Shown here: positions 25,293 to 34,915 of the stretch, one piece after another
Layout: each line of letters opens with the position of its first letter
Position numbering within the stretch: position 1 is the stretch's first letter
Program-made: the position numbers and the translations under genes
The notes under the pieces: model-generated
Told to the model about the DNA's origin: nothing
Seen by the model: only the letters and a program-made list of their open reading frames with translations
Database searches by the model: none
Source: Alphaproteobacteria bacterium
GTDB taxonomy: Bacteria; Pseudomonadota; Alphaproteobacteria; Rhodospirillales; Casp-alpha2
DNA: 64,000 nt
Assembly (NCBI GenBank): GCA_024279135.1
Contig: JAJRRU010000003.1
Span: 62,001-126,000, forward strand
Reading direction: 5' to 3'

Positions 25293-26696
25293 TTATCTAG
25301 ATCTTTTTTTCGCGTAAGGGTTTTCGCCTTTGCGCATATTCAGGCGGATGGGGATGCCATCCAGGTCAAAATCGCCGCGCAGGCCGTTGACCAGATAGCG
25401 GGTGTAGGCCGTGGGCAGTTTGTCGGCCCGACTGGAAAAAATAGCAAAGGTCGGGGGTCGGGTCTTGGCCTGGGTCATGTAACGCAAGCGGATATGTTTG
25501 CCATTAACCGCAGGCGGGGTGTGGGCCTCGGTCATAAAGGCCAGCCAGCGGTTGAGTTTTGCCGTTGATATGCGTTTGTTCCAGGTATCGAATATTTTGA
25601 ACACGGCGGGCATGAGCGAACCGACGGCCTTGCCGGTTAGTGCAGAAAACTTCACGATGGGTATCCCGCGCACCTGGGTTAACGAGGTTTGCAGGCGATC
25701 TTCAATCTTGCCCATGACTTCGGCCTTGTTGTCGACCGCATCCCATTTGTTGATGGCAATAATCAGGGCGCGTCCCTCGTCGATGACCTTTCCGGCGATT
25801 GTCAGGTCCTGTTTCTCCAGACCTTCATTGCCATCGAGAACCAGAACGACCACCTGGGCAAACTGGATGGTGCGCATGGTGTCGCCGATGGAAAGGTGTT
25901 CGATTTTGTTTTTGATGCGCGAGCGGCGACGCAAACCTGCGGTATCGACCAGCTTGATGTCGCGTCCTTTCCAGGACCATTTTGAGGCGATAGAATCCCG
26001 CGTGATCCCGGCTTCCGGGCCTGTCAGAACCCGCTCATGACCCAGTAATTGATTAACCAGGGTCGATTTTCCTACATTGGGGCGCCCCACAATGGCCAGC
26101 GACAGGGGGGCGGCCATAATCGCGGCATCTTCGGCTGCGTCTTGTTCTTCGGTTGAAAATTCCGGTGCATCCGCGGTGTTTTCGTCACCCGGCCATGCCT
26201 CGTCTACCGCTTCAAAGGGCAGCAGGACTTGATAGATCTCGACCAAGCCTTCGCCGTGTTCGGCCGAGATGGGGATGGGGTCATCCAGCCCCAGGGTATA
26301 GGCTTCCATCACACCGGGTTGACTGGCCCTGCCTTCACATTTGTTGGCGACCAGATACACCGGGGTCGGATGGGCGCGCATGATGCGGGCGAAATGTTCA
26401 TCAAGTGGTGTTATCCCGGCCCGGGCATCGATCATGAACAAGACCACATCGGCTTCATCCAGTGCCAGTTCTGTCTGGGCGTGCATCCGGCTTTCCAGAC
26501 CATCCTTGGCGGTTTCCAGACCGGCTGTATCAATAACCGTGAAGTCCAGATCACCTATGCTGCCCTCGGCCTCGCGGCGATCTCTGGTCACACCGGGGCG
26601 GTCGTCTACAATGGCAATTTTCTTGCCGACCAGACGGTTAAATAGGGTTGATTTGCCCACATTGGGGCGGCCCACAATGGCAACTTTAAAACTCAT
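25293..26696 (-). CDS. der: Ribosome-assembly GTPase Der (EngA)
   Basis: A 467-residue double GTPase needed for maturation of the 50S ribosomal subunit. Two complete G domains are visible. The first has GRPNVGKST at 8-16, DTAGL and NKCEG; the second has GRPNVGKST near 205, DTAGL and NKWD. A C-terminal KH-like domain (about 375-467) with a basic tail follows. An acidic linker (about 165-195) separates the G domains. Its start overlaps the bamB stop by four bases, the common bamB-der arrangement. Confidence 0.97.
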   Translation of the reverse strand: MSFKVAIVGRPNVGKSTLFNRLVGKKIAIVDDRPGVTRDRREAEGSIGDLDFTVIDTAGLETAKDGLESRMHAQTELALDEADVVLFMIDARAGITPLDEHFARIMRAHPTPVYLVANKCEGRASQPGVMEAYTLGLDDPIPISAEHGEGLVEIYQVLLPFEAVDEAWPGDENTADAPEFSTEEQDAAEDAAIMAAPLSLAIVGRPNVGKSTLVNQLLGHERVLTGPEAGITRDSIASKWSWKGRDIKLVDTAGLRRRSRIKNKIEHLSIGDTMRTIQFAQVVVLVLDGNEGLEKQDLTIAGKVIDEGRALIIAINKWDAVDNKAEVMGKIEDRLQTSLTQVRGIPIVKFSALTGKAVGSLMPAVFKIFDTWNKRISTAKLNRWLAFMTEAHTPPAVNGKHIRLRYMTQAKTRPPTFAIFSSRADKLPTAYTRYLVNGLRGDFDLDGIPIRLNMRKGENPYAKKRSR

Positions 26697-28006
26697 TTGT
26701 AGGCCACAATGCTGGCATCATCTGTCAGGAAGAAGACACGGCCATCGGCTATGACAGGCGGGACTGACACCCCGTCAGGCAAGTCAATGCTGCCAAGCAT
26801 AACGCCGGAATAGGGTGAAATAGCCCAGGCCTGGCCATGGGAACCGGTAATGATCAGACGATCACTGGCCAGCACCGGGCCGCTCCAGATTATCGGAATA
26901 TCTTTGTCTTCGGGGTCTTCATAGCGGGGCAGGCTGCGGACCCAGTAGATCCGGCCACTGTTGCGCGACAGACAGATAATATCACCGTCATTGGACAACA
27001 GGTAGACATAATCGCCAGCAATCCACAGGTTGCTAATACCGCCAATTTTTTTATCCCAGATGCGCTCACCGGTTTTCAGGTCCAGGGCGGCCAGCGTGCC
27101 AGCGTGGCTGATAGCGAAAACCAGCCCGCGATCAATAACCGGATTGGCAAGGATGTGGGCCAGCGATGACACCGCATTTGTGCGACGAACCGACGTCATT
27201 GAAAAGGACCACAGCAAGCGTCCTGTTTCCAGGTCATAAGCGACCAGTTCCCCCGATGAATAAGGAACCACGACGACGTCTTCATCAATTGCCGGGCTGG
27301 CACCACCAAGCAGATTTGCCGAAATTCCAACGCCTTCCTGTTCCCACAGCAAGTCGCCGTCTTCGGCATTGAGCGTCAATATCCTGTTGTCGATTGTCAG
27401 AACAAGAACCCGTCCATTGCGAATTGTCGGTGCAGACCGCATGGGTGACAGGATATATTTACGCCAGATTTCTTCACCATTTTCGGCATTCAGGCTGATG
27501 ACTTCCCCAAATCCCGAGGTGATGTAAAGGCGGTTGCCATAAAACGCCACGCCACCGGGTATGTGGTCGTCATCTTCTTCCGATTCAGGGGTCAGGTATT
27601 TGGACCAGATGGTGCGGCCGGTTTCAGCATTGACTGCCGTAATCCGGGATTCTGAATCCAATGCAAAGACCATGGCGTTGGCAACTACGGGTTCACTGAC
27701 CAGACGTATTTCGTCAGAGGCCCCCGTGCCAATATCCGCGATCCAGTTTTGCGTGATGCTATCACCCAGAACCATATGGTGCATGGCATGGTTGGCAAAA
27801 CCGCCGGCCTGTGGCCACTGGGTATTGGGCAGTGGTGCAGGCAGTAAAATCTGGACTCCAGCCAGTTCCGGGTCCGCATTAACCGTTCGGCTGTTTACCA
27901 ATATGGAGAGCCTTTTACCGGGCAGCTTGATATCATCTTCGGTGAGAAAAACACCACAGGCTGTCAGTGATAGCAGGGATAATCCTATAACCAGACTGCG
28001 CACCAT
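26693..28006 (-). CDS. bamB: Outer-membrane assembly lipoprotein BamB
   Basis: A 437-residue beta-propeller lipoprotein of the BAM complex, which inserts beta-barrel proteins into the outer membrane. A lipoprotein signal ends in LSLTAC (Cys17 is lipidated), followed by repeated PQQ-type blades with the hallmark Gly-x-x-x-W pattern (GRTIWSKYL, GEEIWRKYI, GDLLWEQEG, GRLLWSFSM, GERIWDKKI). It lies between a TPR gene and der, with a four-base overlap to der. This is the classical YfgM-BamB-Der order. Confidence 0.94.
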   Translation of the reverse strand: MVRSLVIGLSLLSLTACGVFLTEDDIKLPGKRLSILVNSRTVNADPELAGVQILLPAPLPNTQWPQAGGFANHAMHHMVLGDSITQNWIADIGTGASDEIRLVSEPVVANAMVFALDSESRITAVNAETGRTIWSKYLTPESEEDDDHIPGGVAFYGNRLYITSGFGEVISLNAENGEEIWRKYILSPMRSAPTIRNGRVLVLTIDNRILTLNAEDGDLLWEQEGVGISANLLGGASPAIDEDVVVVPYSSGELVAYDLETGRLLWSFSMTSVRRTNAVSSLAHILANPVIDRGLVFAISHAGTLAALDLKTGERIWDKKIGGISNLWIAGDYVYLLSNDGDIICLSRNSGRIYWVRSLPRYEDPEDKDIPIIWSGPVLASDRLIITGSHGQAWAISPYSGVMLGSIDLPDGVSVPPVIADGRVFFLTDDASIVAYK

Positions 28007-28032
28007 GTCTTGGATCTCCTTAGCTTGGTTGC

Positions 28033-28716
28033 CTATTGGGCATTCAGGGCGGCGAGCAGTTCAAGTGCGCGCGAACTGATGCCCACAGGTGTATTCGGCT
28101 CTTCGGAGAGCTGGTTCAAGATGTCCTTGGCCGCCAGCTTGTCATTGTTTCGTAATGCCAGGATAGCACTGGCTTCCAGAGCCGAATACCGCAACGGGTT
28201 ATCAGCTACGGTAAGCGGGGCCAGTATAGCGCTCAGCTCCTGGGGTGATCCCTGGTCCAGTCTGTTAGAAACCGCGAGCAGAATGGCCAGATCGCGGTAT
28301 TCTTTGTTAACGGAGCTGTCCGCTGAAATTTCATCATAGGCCAGGGCGGCTAATTCGTTTTTGCCCTGTTCGACCAGCACACCCGCAGCACGGAACTGAG
28401 CCATGAGCTTATAACCGCTGGGTGCGTCATTGATCAGGACATTGAATTGGTCAAAGGCCTGATCAGCATTGCCCTGTTCGGCTTGTGAGACCGCCGCCGC
28501 AAAGCGCACGCCAGCATCGTTGCGCTGGGACAGGTCATAGGATTGCCAGGTTTTATATCCGGCAACCCCCACAATAAGCATAACAATAGCGGCAATGACG
28601 TAGTTACCGAATCTTTTCCAGAGCGACGCATAGTGTTCCTGGCGCAGCTCTTCGTCGATTTCGCGTAGCAAGCCAGTATCAGAATTATCAGCCAATGAAA
28701 ACTCCGTGGATTTCAA
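28033..28716 (-). CDS. YfgM-like membrane-anchored TPR protein
   Basis: A 227-residue protein with one transmembrane helix (about 38-58) after a short acidic cytoplasmic segment (GLLREIDEELRQEHY). A periplasmic tetratricopeptide-like helical region runs from about 70 to the end. This matches the YfgM/DUF2133 family, which works with the Sec machinery and periplasmic chaperones. It is 26 bp upstream of bamB, the position of yfgM in other proteobacteria, and all three genes run leftward. Confidence 0.88.
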   Translation of the reverse strand: MKSTEFSLADNSDTGLLREIDEELRQEHYASLWKRFGNYVIAAIVMLIVGVAGYKTWQSYDLSQRNDAGVRFAAAVSQAEQGNADQAFDQFNVLINDAPSGYKLMAQFRAAGVLVEQGKNELAALAYDEISADSSVNKEYRDLAILLAVSNRLDQGSPQELSAILAPLTVADNPLRYSALEASAILALRNNDKLAAKDILNQLSEEPNTPVGISSRALELLAALNAQ

Positions 28717-28967
28717 GGTTTAAAACAATGCCGGACAATCCAGCAGATTTGATCGCTAAATTAGTGAATTCGTTGCCAGAACGCAAACCCGTAGTGTGGT
28801 TTCTTGGGGTTAGGCAGAAATAAATATCAAAAATCAGGGTTTTTGTTAATTTTGGATGCTGTGGCTGCTATTATTGTTGATGTGGAACATTATACCAGCC
28901 ATTAACACCTGCTTAACCATAACAGGATTATACTTTGATTTATCGAACCAAAGGGTATGTATTTTGT

Positions 28968-29294
28968 ATGGGCTATAACATTCAACGGATTCTATCAGTA
29001 TTATTTGTCCTGTCTCTGACAGGGTGCGGTGGTGTGTTCTGGGCAGAAAGTGTTTCGGCCGTTGTGTCTGGTAAAACGGCGAGCGATCATGTTGTATCCA
29101 TTGTCAGTGGTAAGGATTGTTCTGTTGTCCGCTCGGAACGTGGCCAGACATACTGTGCCGAAGACGAACTGCGGATAAATCAGGCTGGTCTATATTGTTA
29201 TAGAACGCTGGGTGGCGTAACGTGCTATGACAAGGCGGACCACCGACGCTCAGCGGACCAGCGTGTGGGAGAAATTTCCCCGCCTGCACAATAA
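28968..29294 (+). CDS. Small putative lipoprotein with paired cysteines
   Basis: A 108-residue protein. The ATG at 28968 gives a classic lipoprotein signal ending LSLTGC (Cys20). A TTG at 28935 with AGGA upstream is an alternative and would add 11 residues. The mature part has SGKTASDHVVSIVSGKDCSVVRSERGQTYC, then LYCYRTLGGVTCYD; four cysteines there could form two disulfides. I know similar small proteins in alphaproteobacteria but no function. It lies 13 bp before the Sel1 gene, so the two are probably co-transcribed. Confidence 0.72.
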   Translation: MGYNIQRILSVLFVLSLTGCGGVFWAESVSAVVSGKTASDHVVSIVSGKDCSVVRSERGQTYCAEDELRINQAGLYCYRTLGGVTCYDKADHRRSADQRVGEISPPAQ

Positions 29295-29307
29295 TCAGTT
29301 TGGTATC

Positions 29308-30024
29308 ATGCGTTTCATATCCTTTTTAATCATCTGTGGCATCGCCGTATCTGCCTGGCTTGCGTTTGAATTCCTGGGCGGGTTGGCCGAAGATCAAACC
29401 GGTAAGATCAAACGCGAGTTTGCCGAACGGTTGGCGATTATTGAACCTCAGGCAACATCGGGAAATATCATCGCCCAGTACCAGTTGGCCCGACTTTATG
29501 ACACGGCTGATATTATTGTCGCAAACCCGGTCATTGCTGCACAATGGATGGAAAAGGCTGCTCGCAGCGGGCATGTCAAAGCGCAATACCACTATGCGAC
29601 CATGCTGGAACAGGGACGCGGGCTGTCAAAGGATTTGAGCGGTGCTGTGCTGTGGTATGAGCGGGCCGCCAGGAATGGCAACGATGCCGATGCTCAGTAC
29701 ATGCTTGGTCGGTTGTTTGGCAGTGGCATCGGGGTCGGCTACGATGATGCCCAGGCTACGAAATGGTATCTCAGCGCGGCCCTTGGGGGACAACCAGCCG
29801 CCCAGTATATGGCCGGACGAATGTTTGAAACCGGCTGGGGTGTTCGAAGCGATCCTATCAAGGCCTATATGTGGTATTCACTGGCCAATCGGCGACGCGA
29901 AGAAGTGATCGCCATTGTCTACAGAAACGATCCACAAAAAGCCCTCGACCGGCTGGACGGTATCTTGAATAAAAGCCAGCGTGTTGCCGCCCTTCAAATG
30001 GCGGCCGATTGGCACAAGCAATAA
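29308..30024 (+). CDS. Membrane-anchored Sel1-repeat protein
   Basis: A 238-residue protein with an N-terminal hydrophobic helix (MRFISFLIICGIAVSAWLAF), acting as signal or anchor. Four Sel1-like repeats follow (about 50-210), each with the A-x-x-x-L-G or A-x-x-W-x-x-x-A pattern (AAQWMEKAARSG, AVLWYERAARNG, ATKWYLSAALGG, AYMWYSLANRR). Sel1 repeats mediate protein contacts in the envelope. The frame opens earlier (29227), but that would overlap the lipoprotein gene, and the ATG at 29308 begins the signal. Partner unknown. Confidence 0.83.
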   Translation: MRFISFLIICGIAVSAWLAFEFLGGLAEDQTGKIKREFAERLAIIEPQATSGNIIAQYQLARLYDTADIIVANPVIAAQWMEKAARSGHVKAQYHYATMLEQGRGLSKDLSGAVLWYERAARNGNDADAQYMLGRLFGSGIGVGYDDAQATKWYLSAALGGQPAAQYMAGRMFETGWGVRSDPIKAYMWYSLANRRREEVIAIVYRNDPQKALDRLDGILNKSQRVAALQMAADWHKQ

Positions 30025-30101
30025 TTTCATGGCTTGCAGACCCCCCCGGCTTGATACTATAAGAAATTTCAAGCAACTGCTGATAATCTCTGGAGGTTTG
30101 A

Positions 30102-30377
30102 ATGCCGCAGAATTTTGCCCGTACCGTGCTTAAAGTTGTCGTGTGGTCGTTGATCATCGGCATGTTATTGGCAACCTTCGATATTGACCCACAGGCTCTG
30201 CTCGAAGGATTGGGCGGCACAGTCCAGAATATCTTCGGGGTTGTCGCCGGCTTTGTGGAATGGACGGTGCCCTATATTCTGCTCGGGGCCGTGGTGGTGA
30301 TCCCGCTCTGGCTAATCAGGACTGTCTACCGGATAGTCACGGGAAAATCCAGAAAACCGGGCAGCAGTAGTAATTAG
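30102..30377 (+). CDS. Small membrane protein, DUF6460-like
   Basis: A 91-residue protein with two hydrophobic helices (about 9-28 and 52-72) separated by a DIDPQALLEGLGG loop, and a basic C-terminus. The layout resembles small alphaproteobacterial membrane proteins of the DUF6460 type; no function is known for them. GGAGG lies six bases before the ATG. It is convergent with the FecR gene, 21 bp away. Confidence 0.75.
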   Translation: MPQNFARTVLKVVVWSLIIGMLLATFDIDPQALLEGLGGTVQNIFGVVAGFVEWTVPYILLGAVVVIPLWLIRTVYRIVTGKSRKPGSSSN

Positions 30378-30398
30378 CCGGGTTTTAAACCGCCTTGT

Positions 30399-31046
30399 TC
30401 AGTCAAAAGAAACCGTCGCCACAGCGCGGGCGACTTTGGTTTTGGGCCAGTTCTTGATGGCGGTCGGGGCGGTATCGGCCGAGATAACGGAAGTTCCCTG
30501 TCCTGCCTCGTTCAGCTCGACGCGTCCCGAAGCGGTCTCCACATAAACACCTTTGCCTGATATGAGCACGACTTCCAGATCATGGTTCAACGGACCGCCC
30601 CAAACGGTGGTGCCACGGATACCTATTGTCGCCGTCTGGGTCTCGATGATAAATGTGGCATCGGCTGTTTCCATAATCTTGCCGGATGTGGCCAGAAAGG
30701 CACCTTCCAACAGCCGCATGACTGCATTGCCGCCGTTCTGGCTCGCGATATATTCCAGCACAACGAAGATGGTATTCTCACCCAGTGTCAACTCACCGCC
30801 ATCAGACATATCTATCTGCAAGCGCGCGTCCGAGCCGGTCGAGATAACATCACCCAGTAAAACCTCACTGCCCACCTCAAGGACCCGGGGCATGGCGTTC
30901 TGCATGGCGACCGCGGCTGAACGGATACGGGCAATTTTTCCAATAACCGTATCGTCCTGCTGGGCCAGCAGGGAGGCCGGGGAGAAAGGTATCAAGGCAC
31001 AGACCGAGGCTGCCAGTAATGACCGTCTTTTGATGTTGTGGTCCAT
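30399..31046 (-). CDS. Exported FecR-domain protein
   Basis: A 215-residue protein with a Tat-like or Sec signal (KRRSLLAASVCALIPFSPASLLAQ). A FecR domain (about 55-155) follows: GDVISTGSDARLQIDMSDGGELTLGENT, then FIIETQTATIGIRGTTVW. Stand-alone FecR proteins of this kind are periplasmic and are often found with adhesins or sensors rather than iron uptake. No TonB receptor or sigma factor is nearby. It follows pgl by one base on the same strand, so it may be expressed with it. Confidence 0.83.
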   Translation of the reverse strand: MDHNIKRRSLLAASVCALIPFSPASLLAQQDDTVIGKIARIRSAAVAMQNAMPRVLEVGSEVLLGDVISTGSDARLQIDMSDGGELTLGENTIFVVLEYIASQNGGNAVMRLLEGAFLATSGKIMETADATFIIETQTATIGIRGTTVWGGPLNHDLEVVLISGKGVYVETASGRVELNEAGQGTSVISADTAPTAIKNWPKTKVARAVATVSFD

Positions 31047-31047
31047 T

Positions 31048-31731
31048 TTATGACTCCGTCTTGATATCGGTAACGATTATTGCCTGATCGCGGACAACCC
31101 GCCCCGCCGGGATAGCGGTTTCGCCTGATACCAGTTGCCCTAATACAGGTTTTTTGTCAGATCCTGTAATCTGCCAAAGCAAACGCCGGGCATTATTAAG
31201 GGCACTGTAGGTCAGGCTCAGGCGTTTAAATCCATTGTAGTCACCGCTCATTGCAACATAAGAACCCGCATTATTCAAGATCGGGTCTTGTGGGATCAAC
31301 GAGGCGGTATGCCCGTCCTGTCCAATTCCCAGGTGTGCCAGGTCCAGCCGGGGTGGTTGCCCAGCATGGGTGATGAGCAGTTTTTCGTAATCCGCGGCCA
31401 TTGATTCTTCCGGCAATTGTATGACCGGCATGGGGTGGATGTGTGATGGATCAATGGTGATATGATCGAGCAGGTGTTCTTTCAGGTGGGTAAAATTTCT
31501 ATTATTATCACCCTGGGGAGCCAGCCGTTCATCGACCTGGAATATCTGGGTCTTGTGCCATGGCAGGGATATTTCGGCCAGTCTTTGAAACAGGGGTAGC
31601 GGGGTCGATCCACCGCTGAAGGCTATGGTGAATTGTCCGCGTTCCTCAATGGCGGCAAGCATGTTTTGGGTAATAATGTCTGCACAGCGAACGGCAACTG
31701 AGCGGGTATCTGCCAGATGTTCAATCTGCAT
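31048..31731 (-). CDS. pgl: 6-phosphogluconolactonase
   Basis: A 227-residue DevB/SOL-type lactonase that hydrolyses 6-phosphoglucono-lactone in the oxidative pentose phosphate or Entner-Doudoroff route. It shows FSGGSTP (38-44), VDERLAPQGDNNRN and HLGIGQDGHTASL, the family's substrate-binding blocks. It is separate from zwf and edd here. Its start overlaps the upstream cyclodeaminase-like gene by 11 bp. Confidence 0.92.
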   Translation of the reverse strand: MQIEHLADTRSVAVRCADIITQNMLAAIEERGQFTIAFSGGSTPLPLFQRLAEISLPWHKTQIFQVDERLAPQGDNNRNFTHLKEHLLDHITIDPSHIHPMPVIQLPEESMAADYEKLLITHAGQPPRLDLAHLGIGQDGHTASLIPQDPILNNAGSYVAMSGDYNGFKRLSLTYSALNNARRLLWQITGSDKKPVLGQLVSGETAIPAGRVVRDQAIIVTDIKTES

Positions 31732-32680
31732 GGGTTTTATTGTCTCTGTATATATCCCACATCAGACCGGCCGTCATCAGGTCCAGGTGTGCGCCGCCAC
31801 CATTCTTGAAAACCGTTATATCCTGGTCGCATGTGCGGCCTTGCATCCCACTGCACAGATCATAAAAGTCACCGAGGATATCTTTCTCGGTAATAACACC
31901 AGCGGCGATGGGGATCATCAGTTCGCCGATGTGATGAATGGTGGTCTGGCGGGAATCAACGAAAATTCTAGCTTTTTGTAAGGTCGTATCGTCGGTCTCG
32001 CGCATGTCGGGGCGAAATGCCCCGATCAGGTCCACATGGGTGCCGGGTGTAATCCATTGTCCCAAAAGGATCGGTGTGGCCGAAAGAGTAGCCGTCGAGA
32101 TGATATCTGCCTTACCGGCGGCCTGTGGCAAATCGCTGGTGGGCTGAACCCGAAAACCAAGCTCAGCCATATCGCGCGAAAGCTGATCTGCATTTTGCGA
32201 ATTACGGCTCCAGATGAAGATGTCTTCCAGATCGGGAAAGATCGCGTGATAGGCTTCTACCAGTGAGCGTGCCAGTGTGCCGGAGCCCATGATCAGGATA
32301 TTCCGGGAGTCCGGCCGGGCCAGATATCGGGCGCCGAGCATGGAATCTCCGGCGGTCTTCCACTTGGTAACCGCGATGCCGTCGATGATGGCCGAAATGG
32401 TCCCGTTATCGCTGTCATAGAGGATAACAACGCCATGGACACTGGGAATGGGTGGGCTGGCCTGGGGGTTATCGGGAAAAATGGTGACGGTTTTTAGCCC
32501 CAGCCCCAGTCCGGGTATCCAGGCAGCCCGGTTCAACATGCTGTTGTCATTTTGTTTCAGCAGCATGTCCCCAATATCGGCTTTTGGTTTGAGATGACCA
32601 ACGATTATGGCATTCAGCACATCTTCCCACCGCATGTTATGGTCAATATCTTGTGCGTTGATGAAGGGGATATGTGTCAT
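31721..32680 (-). CDS. Ornithine cyclodeaminase/mu-crystallin family protein
   Basis: A 319-residue NAD(P)-binding enzyme of the OCD/mu-crystallin family. The dinucleotide fold is seen at ILIMGSGTLARSLVEAY (about 127-143), preceded by DGIAVTKWKTAGDSMLGA, where the Lys and Thr line the substrate site. GTHVDLIGAFRPDMRE and the late KNGGGAHLDL are typical. Members act as ornithine cyclodeaminase, ketimine reductase or alanine dehydrogenase; the substrate cannot be decided here. It overlaps pgl by 11 bp. Confidence 0.88.
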   Translation of the reverse strand: MTHIPFINAQDIDHNMRWEDVLNAIIVGHLKPKADIGDMLLKQNDNSMLNRAAWIPGLGLGLKTVTIFPDNPQASPPIPSVHGVVILYDSDNGTISAIIDGIAVTKWKTAGDSMLGARYLARPDSRNILIMGSGTLARSLVEAYHAIFPDLEDIFIWSRNSQNADQLSRDMAELGFRVQPTSDLPQAAGKADIISTATLSATPILLGQWITPGTHVDLIGAFRPDMRETDDTTLQKARIFVDSRQTTIHHIGELMIPIAAGVITEKDILGDFYDLCSGMQGRTCDQDITVFKNGGGAHLDLMTAGLMWDIYRDNKTHAD

Positions 32681-32697
32681 GTGCGATACTTCATTTG

Positions 32698-33420
32698 TTA
32701 GTCAATTGTGATCAGTTCACCATGGCTGGAACACTCGGGACCGCATAACCCCATAACGATTTCTGCTACATCTTCGGGGGATTTGAGGGTGGCGGGGTCT
32801 TCTCCGGGAAAGGCCTCGGCGCGCATCCGGGTAGCGGTGGCACCCGGATCAACCAGATTGATCTTGATGTTGGTTTTAAGGACTTCCTCGCCATAGGTCA
32901 GGGTCATATTTTCCAGTGCAGCCTTGCTTATGGCATAGATGCCCCAATAGGCCCGTGGTTTGGCAGCCACACTGGATGTCATCATGACCACCCGGCCACC
33001 TTGGGACTGTCGTAATAATGGGTCCATACTGCGTAACAGCCGCCAGTTTGCCGTCAGGTTAACAGCCAGAACCTGATCCCAGTCCTTCGTGTCGATGTGG
33101 CCCATGGGACTGAGTTTGCCGAGGATACCGGCATTGCCGATCAGGATATCAAGCTTTCCATAACGCTCATACAAACTGGCACCCAGCCGGTCGATTGCCG
33201 GATAGTCGGTCAGGTTCATGGGCACCAGGGTTGCCGTACCACCAAGGGCATTAATTTCGTCGTCAACCTCTTCCAGGCCGCCGGTCGTTTTGGCAACCAG
33301 AATGCAATGTGCACCTTGGGCTGCCAGTTTCAGGGCACAGGCTTTGCCGATGCCGCGTGATGCGCCCGTGATCAAGGCAATCTGGCCTTTCAGGTGGCCA
33401 TTGGTGTTTATTGTATTCAT
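32698..33420 (-). CDS. Short-chain dehydrogenase/reductase
   Basis: A 240-residue classical SDR. Cofactor motif TGASRGIGKA (18-27), NAG at about 95-97, and catalytic Ser-Tyr-Lys are visible (MMTSSVAA; the YAISKAA block). It resembles YciK-type oxidoreductases. It lies 9 bp after purF on the same strand, an arrangement common in alphaproteobacteria. Substrate unknown. Confidence 0.9.
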   Translation of the reverse strand: MNTINTNGHLKGQIALITGASRGIGKACALKLAAQGAHCILVAKTTGGLEEVDDEINALGGTATLVPMNLTDYPAIDRLGASLYERYGKLDILIGNAGILGKLSPMGHIDTKDWDQVLAVNLTANWRLLRSMDPLLRQSQGGRVVMMTSSVAAKPRAYWGIYAISKAALENMTLTYGEEVLKTNIKINLVDPGATATRMRAEAFPGEDPATLKSPEDVAEIVMGLCGPECSSHGELITID

Positions 33421-33429
33421 CTTTTTGAT

Positions 33430-34899
33430 TTAGTCCTGACCAATAAGTAAGCTGAGTTGTGCAACCTGGCCGGCGTTCAGATCCGATAGTTCAATGTCGT
33501 ACTCGCCGGTGAAACAGGCATCACAATACCGACGGTTTTCACTGTTGCGGCCTTGTGCTTCTCCAACGGCTTTGTAGAGACCGTCGATGGAAATAAATTC
33601 CAGACTGTCCACGCCGATAATTTTTCGCATGGCTTCGATATCATGACTATGGGCCATTAACTCGTCTTCCTTTGGGGTGTCTATGCCATAGAAACAGGCG
33701 TGCATGGTCGGTGGACAGGCGATCCGCATATGAACTTCACTGGCACCGGCATTGCGAACCATGGTGACTATTTTTGTAGACGTAGTTCCCCGCACGATGG
33801 AATCATCGACCAGTATAACCCGCTTGCCCTTGATGACAGCTGGATTAGCATTGTGTTTCAGGCGGACACCCAGGTGACGGATACGATCCGATGGTTCGAT
33901 AAAGGTTCGCCCCACATAGTGATTACGGATGATGCCCAGATCAAAGGGAATACCGGTGGCCTGGGCGTATCCGATTGCCGAGGGCACACCTGAATCGGGA
34001 ACGGGAACAACCACATCGGCCTCGACCGGATTTTCACGCGCCAGCTCGGCGCCAATTTCCTTGCGTACGTCATAGATGCTTTGATTTGCAATGGTGCTGT
34101 CGGGGCGGGCAAAATAGACATATTCAAATATACAGAACCGGGGCAGGGCCTGTTGAAACGGTTTGATGCTCTTTACACCGCTATCATCGATCACAACGAC
34201 TTCGCCGGGTTCAATATCACGGACATATTCAGCATTGATAATATCCAGCGCACAGGTTTCCGATGTTAAAATCCAGGCGTCGTCAAGGCGTCCCAGCACC
34301 AGGGGGCGAACACCATTAGGGTCTCGCACACCGATCAGATAGTCGTTGGTCAGGGCGACCAGTGAATAGGCGCCGACGACCTGATGCAAGGCTTCGATCA
34401 TGCGATCAACCACAGAAACCTTGCGACTGGTTGCGATCAGGTGAACGATGGTTTCGGTATCGCTGGTGGACTGAAAGATAGAACCTTGATCGATAAGGCT
34501 GCGGCGCAGGATCTGCGCATTTGTCAGATTGCCATTGTGGGCGATAGCCAATCCGCCAAATTTAAATTCGGCAAACAACGGCTGCACATTGCGCAGCATG
34601 GTATCGCCGGATGTGGAATAGCGCACATGGCCGATAGCCTTGCTGCCGGGCAGGGTGCTGATCACGTCCTGGGAATTGAAATTATCGCCAACCAGGCCGA
34701 GCGCCTTGTGGGTATGAAAGGTGTTATCCTCAGCGCTGACGATGCCGACGGCTTCCTGGCCGCGGTGCTGGAGCGCGTGTAGGCCAAGGGCGGTATGGGC
34801 CGCCGAATCCGTTGAATTGTAGATACCGAATATGCCACATTCGTCATGAAACTTATCATCGTTTTTCGGGGGTTCTGAATATTGGTCAGGGTTGTCCAT
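33430..34899 (-). CDS. purF: Amidophosphoribosyltransferase PurF
   Basis: A 489-residue enzyme for the first committed step of purine synthesis (PRPP plus glutamine to phosphoribosylamine). Cys21 (HDECGIFGI) is the predicted glutaminase nucleophile, so the first 20 residues should be a cleaved propeptide. The PRPP loop is VILVDDSIVRGTTS near 360. A late RYCDACFTG with upstream cysteines fits the Fe-S-containing Bacillus-type PurF. It is downstream of cvpA by 16 bp, the usual cvpA-purF pairing. Confidence 0.97.
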   Translation of the reverse strand: MDNPDQYSEPPKNDDKFHDECGIFGIYNSTDSAAHTALGLHALQHRGQEAVGIVSAEDNTFHTHKALGLVGDNFNSQDVISTLPGSKAIGHVRYSTSGDTMLRNVQPLFAEFKFGGLAIAHNGNLTNAQILRRSLIDQGSIFQSTSDTETIVHLIATSRKVSVVDRMIEALHQVVGAYSLVALTNDYLIGVRDPNGVRPLVLGRLDDAWILTSETCALDIINAEYVRDIEPGEVVVIDDSGVKSIKPFQQALPRFCIFEYVYFARPDSTIANQSIYDVRKEIGAELARENPVEADVVVPVPDSGVPSAIGYAQATGIPFDLGIIRNHYVGRTFIEPSDRIRHLGVRLKHNANPAVIKGKRVILVDDSIVRGTTSTKIVTMVRNAGASEVHMRIACPPTMHACFYGIDTPKEDELMAHSHDIEAMRKIIGVDSLEFISIDGLYKAVGEAQGRNSENRRYCDACFTGEYDIELSDLNAGQVAQLSLLIGQD

Positions 34900-34915
34900 C
34901 GTTCTTCCTCAGGTA

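Noticed and set aside
25280-25307. Hairpin GATAAAC/GTTTATC followed by a T-run
   Set aside because: The T-run is on the plus strand inside the last codons of der, which is transcribed leftward, as is murI. It has no rightward gene to terminate.
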